DNA from: Dasypus novemcinctus
Lineage: Eukaryota > Chordata > Mammalia > Cingulata > Dasypodidae
Assembly: GCF_030445035.2 (NCBI RefSeq)
Contig: NC_080701.1
Coordinates: 22,350,798-22,414,797 of the forward strand
Direction of reading: 5' to 3'
DNA: 64,000 bases
The translations under genes were made by a program, and so were the position numbers. This document shows positions 32,284-42,924 of this stretch, one piece after another. The notes under the pieces were generated by a model. The model saw only the letters and a program-made list of their open reading frames with translations, was not told where the DNA came from and ran no database searches. How positions within the stretch are numbered: position 1 is the first letter of the stretch; the number at the start of each line of letters is the position of its first letter.

Positions 32284-33480
32284 GATGCAAGTGAAAAGTC
32301 ACCCCAGTTTTTAAAGTTGTAATCGTTAGTAAATTTGAACAAAATGAATTTTAGAGATATTCATGCTCACACACCGACACACATACACACATAAAGGGAT
32401 CATGAGTGTCAACATTGGGCTTTTCATTTATTTATACAGTTAAGGCTATTGTTATGACATTAAATATGGTTTTACATGCAAGCTCTGAGGAAAATATGAG
32501 ATGCAAATTTTCAGAGACTAAGTGGTCTGTCTGATTCCCTCCCTTTCTTTCACATCCCAAAAAACCAAACCTAATGATTATGTGTATGAAAACTCTTACA
32601 CCAGAAATTTAAATTGCCAGAGAGCTTAAAATGTTTGAGAGAGCAATAAACATATATTGGGAAAACGCTAACTAAAAGTAAAGCTGGGTATCCATAATAT
32701 CAGGAAGAAATCCAACAGATCTTAGATGAATACACACATGCACACATAGCTTATGAGGGATAGCATGATTATATGATGATAAACTATAAAGATGGAAATA
32801 GGTTGAAATACAAGAATGATGAAAATTTCATTAATATCCTAGTCATAAGGAAGCTGGCATGAATAAAGTAATATCAGAGAAAGTAGATGGCTGGGCAAGG
32901 ACGTTTCCAGGATAAAGAGGAGCTTCTTGTAAAGATAAAAGGCTTAGTGCATTAAGAAGGCATAATGATCCTAAAGATATTTGTGTCTAATAAGAGCACA
33001 TTCAAAAAGAAAAGCAAGAACTTACAGAAGTGAAAGAAGTAAATGATAAAGCAATTAGAGGGGACTCAATGGGGATATAGAAGACTGGAGATACTAATTG
33101 TCATCTTGAGTTTAACTGGCATTTGTAGAACATAGGACATGGGTATTGAATTTTTGTCAAATTCCTTTTCTGTAGTTATGGTTATTGCTTATTTTAAGTC
33201 TGCCATCTTGGTGTTTGTTTTCTTTTCCCCCCACACATTTCTTTTGTCTGAGAATCTCACAATGTTTGATTATGATTTGATTCATGAAAGTGTTTGAATT
33301 TGTAGGCTAAAAATGTTGCCCACAAAATCCCTTAGTCAAATGGATTTATTGGAAGATTTTAGACAATATTTAAGGAAAGAGAATAGGTCTATTTTTTCAG
33401 AGAATAAAATATAAGTTAACTAATCCTCCAGATATATTTAATCACATATGAAAATATTAATAAGGTAAAAATAGCAAACT
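32284..33480. other. Intron 2 DNA, no recognised feature
   Basis: AT-rich intronic sequence with no clear repeat family, exon or RNA gene. Short CA-rich stretches occur near 32370-32395 and 32735-32748. Confidence 0.5.
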
Positions 33481-33960
33481 ATTGGAAAACATTTATGATC
33501 AAGTAAGTTTTCCTGGTCTGGAAGGGTACTATAATATTAGAAAAATTTATTAAATTAACTCACCACACTAACATATTAAGCAAAGAATCAGTAAGTGAAC
33601 CTAGAAGAGAAAATAAAACCAGAAAGTGGATTTTAGAAAATTACTCCCACATTAATACACACACTCATTCCCACACTAATACACACACACACATATACAC
33701 ACATTGAGAAACAGCCTCAATGTGATTTAAATGGATCTAAGTATCAAAAACAGTACCAGGAAAACCATATCATACTTAATATTTTGAATATTTAGAGCAT
33801 TCCATTCTAGGGCCAGCAAAAGAAAAGGATGCCCACTATTTCCATTTTTATTCAGTAATTTACAATATAGAAATCAAGAAAAAGGAATATAAAATAAATA
33901 AGGCTTAAAAAATAAGAGAAGCTATTTTTTTAAACTGATTATATGATGGATTAGATTAGA
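33480..33960 (+). mobile_element. Degenerate L1 ORF2 fragment (RT region), + strand
   Basis: Sense blocks of the L1 RT region are present: 'ctaagtatcaaaaacagtac', 'ttttgaatatttagagcatt', 'ggccagcaaaagaaaaggat' (the G-R-QG-DCPL-like region is damaged), 'tgcccactatttccattttt' and 'attcagtaatttacaatatag'. It includes a CA-rich microsatellite at about 33655-33707. It is too decayed for a frame. Confidence 0.45.
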
Positions 33961-34599
33961 AGTCTGAGAGATTTCACACATAAACTATTGAAACTAAGTA
34001 AAAAACTTGGCAGAGAATAGCTGGGCCCTAAAAAATGCATTACTCTGTATGATAATGGTGAGAAAACTGAAAAGCATTTAGGGAAGCTGATGCTTTCTAG
34101 TCAACATCACTTCTAGCACTTCTGAACTGAGATAAATCCAACTTCTTGGTATCTTTAATTTCTTTTAATTATAAAATGGGTATAAGAATAAAATCATATT
34201 TAACTCATATGTATATTATGACTTTACAAGTCTTAACATTTAATGAAGTGCTAAGCCACAGTGTATAGAAATTATATTTTTTATGTTTATTGTTATACTT
34301 AGTGAGATATGAGTAGAATTTATTGAAACCCAGTCTTCTGCCTTAAGTAACTGGGTATATAACCATGCCATTACCTGATATCCAGAATCTATAAGGAAAA
34401 TTACCCATTTTTATTCACAGGCAATAAAATAAAGGAATGATAATATTAGAAGTAATATTTTATCAGTTTTCTTCCCCTACCGTTTATGGTAAATTAGTTA
34501 TAAAATGCATCATGGAATACATCGATTTGGTGGGCATCTTTACATTAGAAAAATCACTGGAAATTACAACTTGCATTTTATCCTTAATGGCATGTCTCA

Positions 34600-35050
34600 A
34601 TTTCTTATGAATATAAAATAAGAAAAAACTACATATTACATCAAAATAAACCTTACTGGATCAGAACTAAAAAGAAAAAAAGAAAACATCAAAAACAAGC
34701 TGGTGCAACTATACCATTCTAACAAAATTTAAGGAAAAGTACTTTTAGAGATAAAAGGGCATTTATTATTGATGAAAGGATCACATTTATTGGGAAGATA
34801 TCACCATATTAAATATGTTTGCACTCTACACAAGCTCAAAAATACATAAGGCAAAATATTATAAAATAAAAAAAGAAACACATCCATAATAATTGTGGGA
34901 GATACCAAGACACCTTTAAAAACAGCTGTAAGGTTACAGAAGACTGAAAAACACAACAAAGCAGCTTTAAAATGACGTACAAAAGTTCATTGAATGACAA
35001 AGTTCATGTTCTTTGCAAATGCACATGGAACATTTACCAGACTCAACCAT
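34600..35050 (+). mobile_element. Degenerate L1 ORF2 fragment (EN region), + strand
   Basis: The order of blocks follows the L1 endonuclease domain in sense: 'gataaaagggcatttattat' and 'gatgaaaggatcacatttat', 'aaatatgtttgcactcta' (the NMYAPN region), 'ataattgtgggagatacc' (the GDFN region), and 'aatgcacatggaacatttac'. All are heavily mutated. It lies downstream of an RT-region fragment, so the two come from separate insertions or a rearranged one. Confidence 0.5.
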
Positions 35051-35807
35051 GTGCTAAGATTAATTAAAGCATATGGTTTATGATTTCACAGGTTGGGTTC
35101 AGTCTCTTGAGCTTATTAGGGAATGCCCTTGTGATTATCACATGTGGAAGCAAGCAGGACTGAGAGGAGACATTAAATGACAATTGAGTCTCAATAAAGT
35201 GTGAAGCTTGGATGTCCATCAGAAATATCAGGAGTTGGACTGAGCTTCTCACTTAATGGGGGCTGTCCTCGGAAGTTGTGAAAGTTGCATGAAGTGATCC
35301 CCTACAGCTGAGGGAATCCCCAAAGAGAACAGAAAGTTGACTTACTCCCAGAAGCACCGCCAACAGCTGGGGGTAGGAGGAAGGCTGGGGTTTGGGAGAA
35401 TAATTCACTTAGTCTTAAATGAGTATCTATGTTCCATTACTTAAGTTTCAATTTATTTGTGCTGGCAACTGGAATGTAGAAGAAAGGTGATAAGATTCAA
35501 GTTTTTTGAAAGATTACTGTGCATTTCGGAGTGTAATCTTCATTTAATGAAGGGTAATGATTGATGCTCTTAGTTTTGAAATAGATTTAGAAATCCTTGA
35601 TTTTATTTAAATTTAATTATAATTATCATTCTTTCAATACTGAAGATATAATATACTTGTATATGTATACATAATTTTGAGACATACAGGATGCCATCCA
35701 TATGAAAGAGTATATATGTTTCAAAATAGTTTATATTAAAATTGACTTTTTTCTTTTAAGTATTTGGATTTTTTAATAATTACCTTTCTCTGAATACCTT
35801 GCTGCAG

Positions 35808-35863
35808 GTAACTTATGTCATCAAAATTAGCGGGAAAACATACACTCTTCAACTTGAAAAGCA
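35808..35863 (+). CDS. ADAM3: ADAM3-like exon 3: prodomain
   Basis: The acceptor TTGCTGCAG precedes 35808, and the donor is CA|GTAAGT at 35864. The 56 bases encode VTYVIKISGKTYTLQLEK plus two bases that complete Gln with the next exon. The pattern Y-I-I-GK-YTL-L-K is the conserved strand pair of the ADAM prodomain. The preceding intron (24219-35807) contains the second full-size L1. The exon is too short for open-frame listing and was found by family motif and splice signals. Confidence 0.8.
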
Positions 35864-35944
35864 GTAAGTCTCCATTCTTCTTTTCACACAGTTATTAGTT
35901 TCTTAAATTTTCTTCTTTTTTTTTCTAATGATAAGCACTATACT

Positions 35945-36240
35945 GATTTTATTTTTTTTTTAATTTTTTTATTGACTTTGTAATAATATTACATTAAAAA
36001 ATATATATATATGAGGTCCCATTCAACCCCACCACCCCCACCCCACCGCTCCCCCCCCAGCAACACTCATTCCCATCATCATGACACATCCATTGCATTT
36101 GGTAAGTACATCTTTGGGCACCTCTGCACCTCATGGTCAACGGTCCACATCATGGCCCATACTCTCCCCCATTCCATCCAGTGGGCCCTGTGAGGATTTA
36201 CAATGTCCGGTGATTGCCCCTGAAGCACCATCCCCACTAC
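35945..36240 (-). mobile_element. 5'-truncated L1 3' end (~290 bp), minus strand
   Basis: The T-rich left end and 'taatattacattaaaaaata', 'gaggtccca', a C-rich run, 'ctcattcccatcatcatgac' and 'cagtgggccctgtgaggat' match the start of unit A of the L1 3' regions at 9623 and 41273. Only the last 290 bp of the L1 were copied. It lies 80 bp downstream of ADAM exon 3. Confidence 0.7.
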
Positions 36241-36259
36241 TTTAAATTTAGCATAAGAA

Positions 36260-36490
36260 GAGCATGCATGTTGTATTTATTTTAAAATCTGTAATTTGGT
36301 GGCGAACTGAAACAGTCAGAAAATAGAATACGGGTTTCCAGGACCATAGCAGGTGTACGGAATGAGGAGGTAATGCTTAGTTGGTAGAGTTTCTGTTTGG
36401 GGTGATGGAAAAGTTTTGGTAATGGATGGTGGTGATGGTAGTCCAACATTGGGAATATTATAATTAACACCACCAAATTACATATTTTAA
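36260..36490 (+). mobile_element. Old L1 3'UTR fragment, + strand
   Basis: The block 'agttggtagagtttctgttt', then 'ggggtgatggaaaagttttg' and 'gatggtggtgatggtagtcc', followed by 'accaccaaattaca', is the widespread 3'UTR motif of mammalian-wide old L1s in the sense direction. No coding sequence. Confidence 0.65.
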
Positions 36491-36492
36491 TT

Positions 36493-37196
36493 TCTGGTAC
36501 TTTGCATCTGTTGGCTTTTATAAAGGGGATTCATTTGGAATAAAAGCTTGCTGTTCCAAGGTCATGAAAAGTCCAAATGAGGCTTACTATCAGAGATGCT
36601 TTCTCATAAAGTCAGCGACTGTTGATCCTGGTGTTTTGCCACATGGTGAAGCAAGGTGGCACCGATCTCTGCCCAGGTTTCAGCTTTCCCCTCTGGGTTC
36701 ACACTTTCCTCTTGAGCTCCACCATGGCTCCAGTTTCTTGGGGCTTCCGGCTGACGTGATCCTGTAGTCCTCTCTCTCATGGCACAGGGCTCGTTTCTTT
36801 CCGTGCCTGCTGTATTGGTCTCAGCTGCTCTGCTCTCTTCCCAAGTTCAGCTGTAAGCTACCAGGCAAACTGCTCATCTCTCCCCGGGGTATCAGCTGTT
36901 TGAGCCTCTCCTCTCTGTTACATGGCAGGACCAAAAATGGCAGCGCTCTCTTCCTGTGTCTGTCTGAGTGAGTCTGTTTATATTAGACCCAGCACTGGGT
37001 GGGGACTCAACTTGAGTGACGCCTCACTGATGTAGTCCAAGAGAAAGCCCTAGAGCAATGTCATCAAGTAATCGGATCAATGGCTCCTCAACTGAATTCA
37101 ATGCAATCAAAGGGTATCACACCCAGAGGAACAGATTAGTTTACAAGCATAGTCTTTCTCTTTTTGGGACTCATAAAATAATCTCAAGCTGCCACA
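36493..37196 (-). mobile_element. Solo LTR-like element, family A, minus strand
   Basis: Read on the minus strand the element starts TGTGGCAGCTTGAGATTATT and continues 'ctgttcctctgggtgtgata'. It has a TATA-like 'taatataaacagactcac' and ends near 'ataaaagccaacagatgcaa'. It is the third copy of the family at 6547 and 20760, and the outer 3' end (…CTAATACA) is missing. It has no gene. Confidence 0.5.
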
Positions 37197-37737
37197 CTGT
37201 CCTTTGAATTTGCTTATTCTAATTATTGCATAAAAGTGAGCTCATATGATATTTGTCCTTTTGAATCTGGCCTGTTTCATTCCACTGAGGTCTTCAGGGT
37301 TCATCGATGTTGTCACATGTATGAGAACTTCGTTCCTTTTTACAGCTGAATAATATTCCACTCAATGTATATACCACATTTTGTTTATCCATTCTTCTGT
37401 TGATGGACACTTGGGTTGCTTTCACCTTTTGGTTATTGTGAATAATGCTGTTATGAACATCGGTGTGTTAATATCTGCTTGAGTCCCTGCTTTCAATACT
37501 TTTGGGTATATAACTGGAATCGGGCTTGTTAGATCATATGGTAATTGTATACATAATTTTCTGAGGAATAACTGAACTGTTTTTCACAGAAGATGCACCA
37601 TTTTACATTCCCACCAGCAATGAAAGAGTGTTCCTATTTCTCCACATCCTCTCTAATACTTGTTATTTTCTTTTTTTTAAAAAATAGTAACCATTCTAGT
37701 GGGTGTAAAATGGCATCTCATTTTGTTTTTGTTTTTT

Positions 37738-38031
37738 TATCCCCTCCCTTGTGACTTTTTGTGTGCTGTCTGCTGTCTGTGTCCATTTGCTGTGCGCTCT
37801 TCTGTGTTTTTGCTTGTCTCCCTTTTGGTTGCGTCACCTTGCTGAGTCAGCTCTCTGCGGCATTCGTGGGCTAGGCAGCACTCTGCAGCACCCGGGCCAG
37901 CGGCTCCGTGCAGTGTGCGGGCAAGCCTGCCTTCACAAGAAGACCCCGGGACGCCAACCCAGGGCCTCCCATATGGTAGACAGGAGTCCAACTGATGGAG
38001 CCACAGCTGCTTCCCCTTCATTTTGGTTTTG
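37738..38031 (-). mobile_element. SINE variant (~290 bp), minus strand
   Basis: A related but distinct SINE: 'gctgtctgctgtctgtgtcc', 'gcgtcaccttgctgagtcag', 'cccgggacgccaacccagg' and a tRNA-like head at the right ('ggagccacagctgcttcccc'). It lacks the middle of the 400-bp form. Flanking TCATTTTGTTTTTGTTTTT (about 37718-37736) and a near-match at about 38016-38036 form the likely target duplication within the old L1. Confidence 0.75.
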
Positions 38032-38756
38032 TTTTTCTTTCCCCTAATGACTAATGATTCTGAGCATCTTTTCATGTAGTTACTGACCATTTATGTACCT
38101 TCTTTGTAGTAAGATGTATTCAAGTCTTTGCCCTTTTAAAAAATTTTCTTTCCGTTGTTAAGGTAAAGGATTTTTAAAATATATTCTGGATATTCCACCT
38201 TTATCAGCCATACGGTTTCCAAATATTTATTCCCATTGTATAGAATATTACTTTACTTTCATGATAAAGTCTTTTGAGGTCCAAAAGGTTTTAATTTTGA
38301 TGAGGTTCCATTTATCTATTTTTTATTAATGTTTTGTTGATTGAGCTCTGGGTGTAAAGTCTAAGAAACCATTGACTAACACAAGGACCTGAAGACTATA
38401 TATCTTTTAGAAGTTTCATAGTTTTGGGTCTTATATTTAGATCTTTGATCCATTTTGAATTGATATTTGTATAGGTCATGAGGTAGGAGTCCTTCTTTTT
38501 TTGCAAGTGGAGATCTGTTTCCCAGCACCATTTGTTGAAGAGACTATTCTTTCCCAATTGAGTGGTGTTTGCCGCCTTGTCGAAAATCAGTGGCCACAAA
38601 TGTGAGGGTTGATATCTAAGCTTTCAGTTCAATTCCCTTGGTCTATATGTCCATCCTTGTGCTGGTACCATTCTGTTTGGATTACCATGTCTTCATAGGA
38701 AATACTAAGATTGGGAAGTATAACTCCTGCCACTTCATTCCTCTCATCAAGATGGA

Positions 38757-39770
38757 TGTATTTTTTTATTTTTAAAGAAGCTTTAGATTACATAAATGTT
38801 ACAATGAAAATATAGGGGATTCCCATATACTGCTCCCCATTTCCCTTCCACATGTTCCCCCCTTAACAACATCTTTCATTTGTGTGGTACATTGTTAACA
38901 ATTTATGAACACATGTTGAAGCATTGCTACTAAGCATGGTCTATAGTTTACATTATGCTTTACACATAGCACCACACAATTTTACAGATTTTGACAAATT
39001 GTATTATGGCCTGTATCCATCGTTATAATATCATGCAGAACAATTCCAGTAGCCCCCAAAAACCCCATGTTACACCTATTCTTCCCTCTCCCTCCCCTTA
39101 GAAACTCTGGTGACTACTGCCTTTATGTCAATGTTCAAAGTTCTTCATTATTAGAATAATAAGTCTACTTTAGTCCACTGTCGCATTCCTACTGAATGTT
39201 TTGTTCATTCCTCTATCTTGATCATTTTGGGATGATGTTGCCCACTCTGTTTCTGATTAAGAGGGGACTTAGATGCCATGGGGAAGATGGCTTGAACTGT
39301 TTTGCTTGCAGTTGTAAATTCTGTTTTTTTTTGGATGGGCATTGTCCACCATCATCATTTTGTTAGTTGTCCTGGGTGAGTCTGATGAACCGGAGAGTAG
39401 GTGTTGGCTGCAAATTAGCTCAGATTTGGGGCTCATCCAGCATATGAACATTTGGAAGATTTAAGTCTCTGGGACATATATATATTCAATGGGTACGGTG
39501 CTAATTATAGGTTCAAATAAAAGGGGCAGAAGAACCATGTGTAGGAAAATTATAAATGATATAATATGTATAAATGCTATGATCAATTGGGGAGATAAAT
39601 TACCATATATACCGAGGTAAGGCCCACTGATAGGGTACTGATCTCCTGGGGTAGTTTTCCCTGCTTATAATGTCTAGATGCCTCCAGAGCCCTCAGGGGC
39701 ACCCCTGCTTGAGGCACTGTTTACTCTGGCAGTCAGTGGGATCCTCTTGAGATATGCATATTGGCTTTTC
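38757..39770 (-). mobile_element. 5'-truncated L1 3' region (unit A type), minus strand
   Basis: Inside the old L1 ORF2, the sequence 'tttttatttttaaagaagct', 'ttagattacataaatgttac' and 'ataggggattcccatatact' starts a copy of the unit A 3' region. It follows the same order as 24716-25560: 'cattatagtttac', 'ccactctgtttctgattaag', 'ttgcttgcagttgtaaattc', 'gttagttgtcctgggtgag'. It breaks off near 39770, where the old ORF2 resumes ('cccttgatcatgttg'-type sequence from about 39795). Confidence 0.65.
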
Positions 39771-41272
39771 CATTTCTGCAAAGAAGGTTATTGGAATACA
39801 TGCCCTTTATCATGTTGATGAAGTTTCCTTCTATTTCTAGAGTTCTAAGTGTTATTATCAAGAAGGGGTGCTAGATATTGTCAAATGCCTTTTTGGTCTC
39901 AGTTGAGATGATCATGTGGTTTTTTCCCTCCATTGTGTTAATATGGTGTATTACATTAAGAGATTTTCTTATGTTGAACCAAATTGCTTCCCAGGGGTAA
40001 AACTCATTTGATCATGTATAATTCTTTTAATATGCTCATGCGTTCAGTTTGCTAGTATTTTGTTGAAGATTTTGGCATCTCTGTTCATAAGGGATATTGG
40101 TCTATGGTTTTATTTTCTTTTATTTTTATCTGGCCTTGGTATGAGGGTGATATTAGCATTGTAGAATGAATTAGGGATTGTTCTTTCCTCCTCAATTTTT
40201 TGGAAGATTTTGAGCAGAAATGGAGTTGTCTTTTTGTAATGTTTGGTGGAATTCTCCTGTGAAGCCATCTGGTCCTGGGGTTTTCTGTTTTTGATTACTG
40301 ACTCAATCTCTTTATGATTGTGGTTTTTTGTTGTTGTTGTTGAGATCTTCTATTTCTGCTTGAGTCAATGAAGGTGATTTGTGTGTTTCTAAGTATTTGT
40401 CCATTTCATCTAGGTTATCTATATTAGTGGCATACAGTTGTTCATAGTATCCAGTTATACTCTTTTTAGTGGGGACAGTGGTAATGTCCTGCTTCTCATT
40501 TTCTGATTTTCTGTATTTGTGTCCTCTCTCTTTTTCTTTGTCTTCCAGCTAAAGGTTTCTCAATTGTATTGATCTTTTAAATATCCCCAATTTTGATTTT
40601 GTTGATTCTCTTAATTTCATTTTGTCTGCTCACCTTGGGTTTAGTTTTCTCTTTTCCTATTTCTTCTCATTTTGAGGTTACATCTCTAATTTGAAGTTCT
40701 TATCTGTGAATGTAAACAATTAGAGCTATATATTTCCCTCTCAGCATTGTCTTGGCTGATCTCAGATGTTTTTGGTATGTTGTATTTTCATTTTCATTCA
40801 CCTTACTGTACTTCCTCATTTCACCCATTGGCTGTTGAAGAGTATGTTGCTTAATTTCCACATATTTGCTAATTTTACACTTCCTCCCTATTATTCATCT
40901 AGCTTCCTTCCTTTCTGGTCAAAGAACATGTATGATATGATTGCAATGTTTTTGAATTTATTGGGACTTGTTTGGTGACCTAACATATGGTCTGTCCTGG
41001 AGAATGATCTATATGCAGTTGAGAAAAATGTGTATTCTGCTTTCTTTTGAGTGAAGTGTTCTATAGATGTATGTTGTCTATTTGGTTTAGACTATTGTTC
41101 CTTACTGATGAGTTGATCTGTCAATTATTGAAAGTGATATATTAAAGTCTCCTATTATTAATGTAGAACCATTGACTTCCTCCCTTCAAATTTGTCTGTA
41201 TCTGCTATTAGGTGCATATATATTGATAATTGTTCTATCTTCTTGTTAAATTGTATATAATGACTACCTTTT

Positions 41273-42143
41273 TTAGAATTTTAATTTAATTTTTAAAATT
41301 GTTTTTCTTTTAAAGTTAATAGATCACACAAAATGTTACATTAAAAAACTAAGAGGTTCCCATATACCCCACTCCCCACCCCCACCGTTTTTTAATTGTT
41401 TTTTTGAGGATGCGTAGATACAAAAAAATGCTACGTTAAAAAATATGAGGTTCCTATATACCCCCACACACACACACCCCACTCCTCCCACATCAACAAC
41501 CTCCTCCATCACCATGGCACATTCACTGCACCCAGTGAACACCTCCCACAGCACTGCTGCCCCACAAGGATAATAGTTTACATTGTAGTCTACATTCTCT
41601 CCCACCACATGCAGTGGGTTATGGCAGGATATACGATGTCCAGCGCCTGTCCCCTCAATATCATTCAGGACAACTCTGAGTCCCAAAAATGCCCCACTTC
41701 ATACCCCCTTCTCCCTCTCCTTGTTCCCAGCAACCACTGTGGCCACTTTCTCCACATGAATGCTACAATTTCTTCCATTACATTAGTCACAATAGTTCTA
41801 TAGTAGAATATCAGTAAATCCATTCTAATCCATATTTTATTCCTCCATTCTGTGGACCCTGGGATGGTGATGTCCACTCCATCTCTAGATCAAGAGGGGG
41901 CTTAGATTCCACATGGATAATGGATGCAATTCTCCTGCTTGCAGTTGTAGGCACTCTCGGTTCCCTGGTGTGGTGGTTGACCATCTTCACCTCCCTGTTA
42001 GCTGACCTGGGTAAGTCCAATGAAGCAAAGAATAGGAGTTGCAACTCTGCTGAGGCTCAGGGCCCAGCTGGCACATGGACAGTCCAGAGATTCAAGTCTC
42101 TTGAGTACACACCAACCCTAGCATCAACCACAGGTTCAGTAAA
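41273..42143 (-). mobile_element. L1 3' end, direct part of a 5'-inverted insertion
   Basis: This part aligns in order with 9623-10485 of L1 copy 1. It has the T-rich end, the doubled terminal motif near 41310 and 41430, 'cccagctggcacatggacag' and 'cacaggttcagtaaaagt'. It stops at exactly 'gtaaaagt', where copy 1 continues with 'gacagaataagc'. Together with the next segment it is one insertion flanked by TATAATGACTACCTTTT (41256-41272) and TATAATGACCATCTTTG (42925-42941). Confidence 0.85.
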
Positions 42144-42924
42144 AGTTATAGTTACAAATGACAACTGAGGGAATGCTGAGTTCCTACCCAGGGGAGCTCT
42201 ATCACATTCCCCAATGGACAAGCAACAATCCCCCAAGTGCAACAGCAAAGACCAATGAAGTAGGATGGTCCAATGATGAGCCCTTGATACTGATGACTAT
42301 TCTTATGAACCCATGTGCCTGAAATATGATCTAGACCTAGAGCTGCAGGGTGCCTAAGAGTTACCTCCTAAGAGCCTCCATGTTGCTTAAATGTGGCCAC
42401 TCTCTAAGCCAAACTCAGCATGTAAATGCATTACCTTCCCCCCATTGTTGGACATGACTCCTGGGGATGAGCTGCCCTGGTGCTGAGGGATTATTACCAA
42501 TCACTAACTGGTGATGCAACTAGAAAGAGACCTTGAATAAAAGGGTCAACTCAGACCAGCAGACTATCTCAGCCTACATGTAGGATCATGTGTTAGAAAC
42601 TGCTGTTTGACCTTGAATAAAAGGGGGAAATAGAAAAGACAAATGAGTTTATATGGCTAAGAGACTTCAAAAAAGAGTTGGGAGGTCTTCAGAGGGGTTG
42701 TGCTTATGCATGTCTCAGCAGGATCACAGAGACTGCCAAAGTAGATACAATCCCAGGTACTAGTGCTCCTGAGGGCTATGGAGACACATAGGTTTCTATG
42801 GTATTGGAAGATGGCTCTAGTGTTCAGGGCCATATCAGTGGGCCCTACTTTGGAATTTATGTCCTGAGTGTGGTAGAGTTGGACTCAGATGTGACCTTTC
42901 TACACATGCACCTTCTGTCACTTT
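42144..42924 (+). mobile_element. L1 3' region, inverted part of the same insertion
   Basis: This part is the reverse complement of about 10480-11260 in L1 copy 1. It starts with 'gaatgctgagttcctaccca', runs through 'cctgggga', 'gacttcaaaaaagagttggg' and 'ggatcacagagactgcc', and ends 'actcagatgtgacctttc' and 'ctgtcactttt'. Its break point therefore touches that of the direct part at the motif aaaagtgaca. This is the signature of twin priming in L1 retrotransposition. Confidence 0.85.

Larger units (their letters stand above)
37197..41272 (-). mobile_element. Old L1 ORF2 (C-terminus to RT), minus strand, with nested insertions
   Basis: The ORF2 C-terminal end starts at 37197 ('ggtcttcagggttcatcgat', 'acagctgaataatattcca'). 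The domain then proceeds right toward RT (about 39776-40600) and beyond to EN ('gtgtattctgctttctttt', 40900-41270). It is interrupted by a short SINE (37738-38031) and a second L1's 3' end (38757-39770). It is more diverged than copies 1 and 2 and has no frame over 70 codons in sense. Confidence 0.75.
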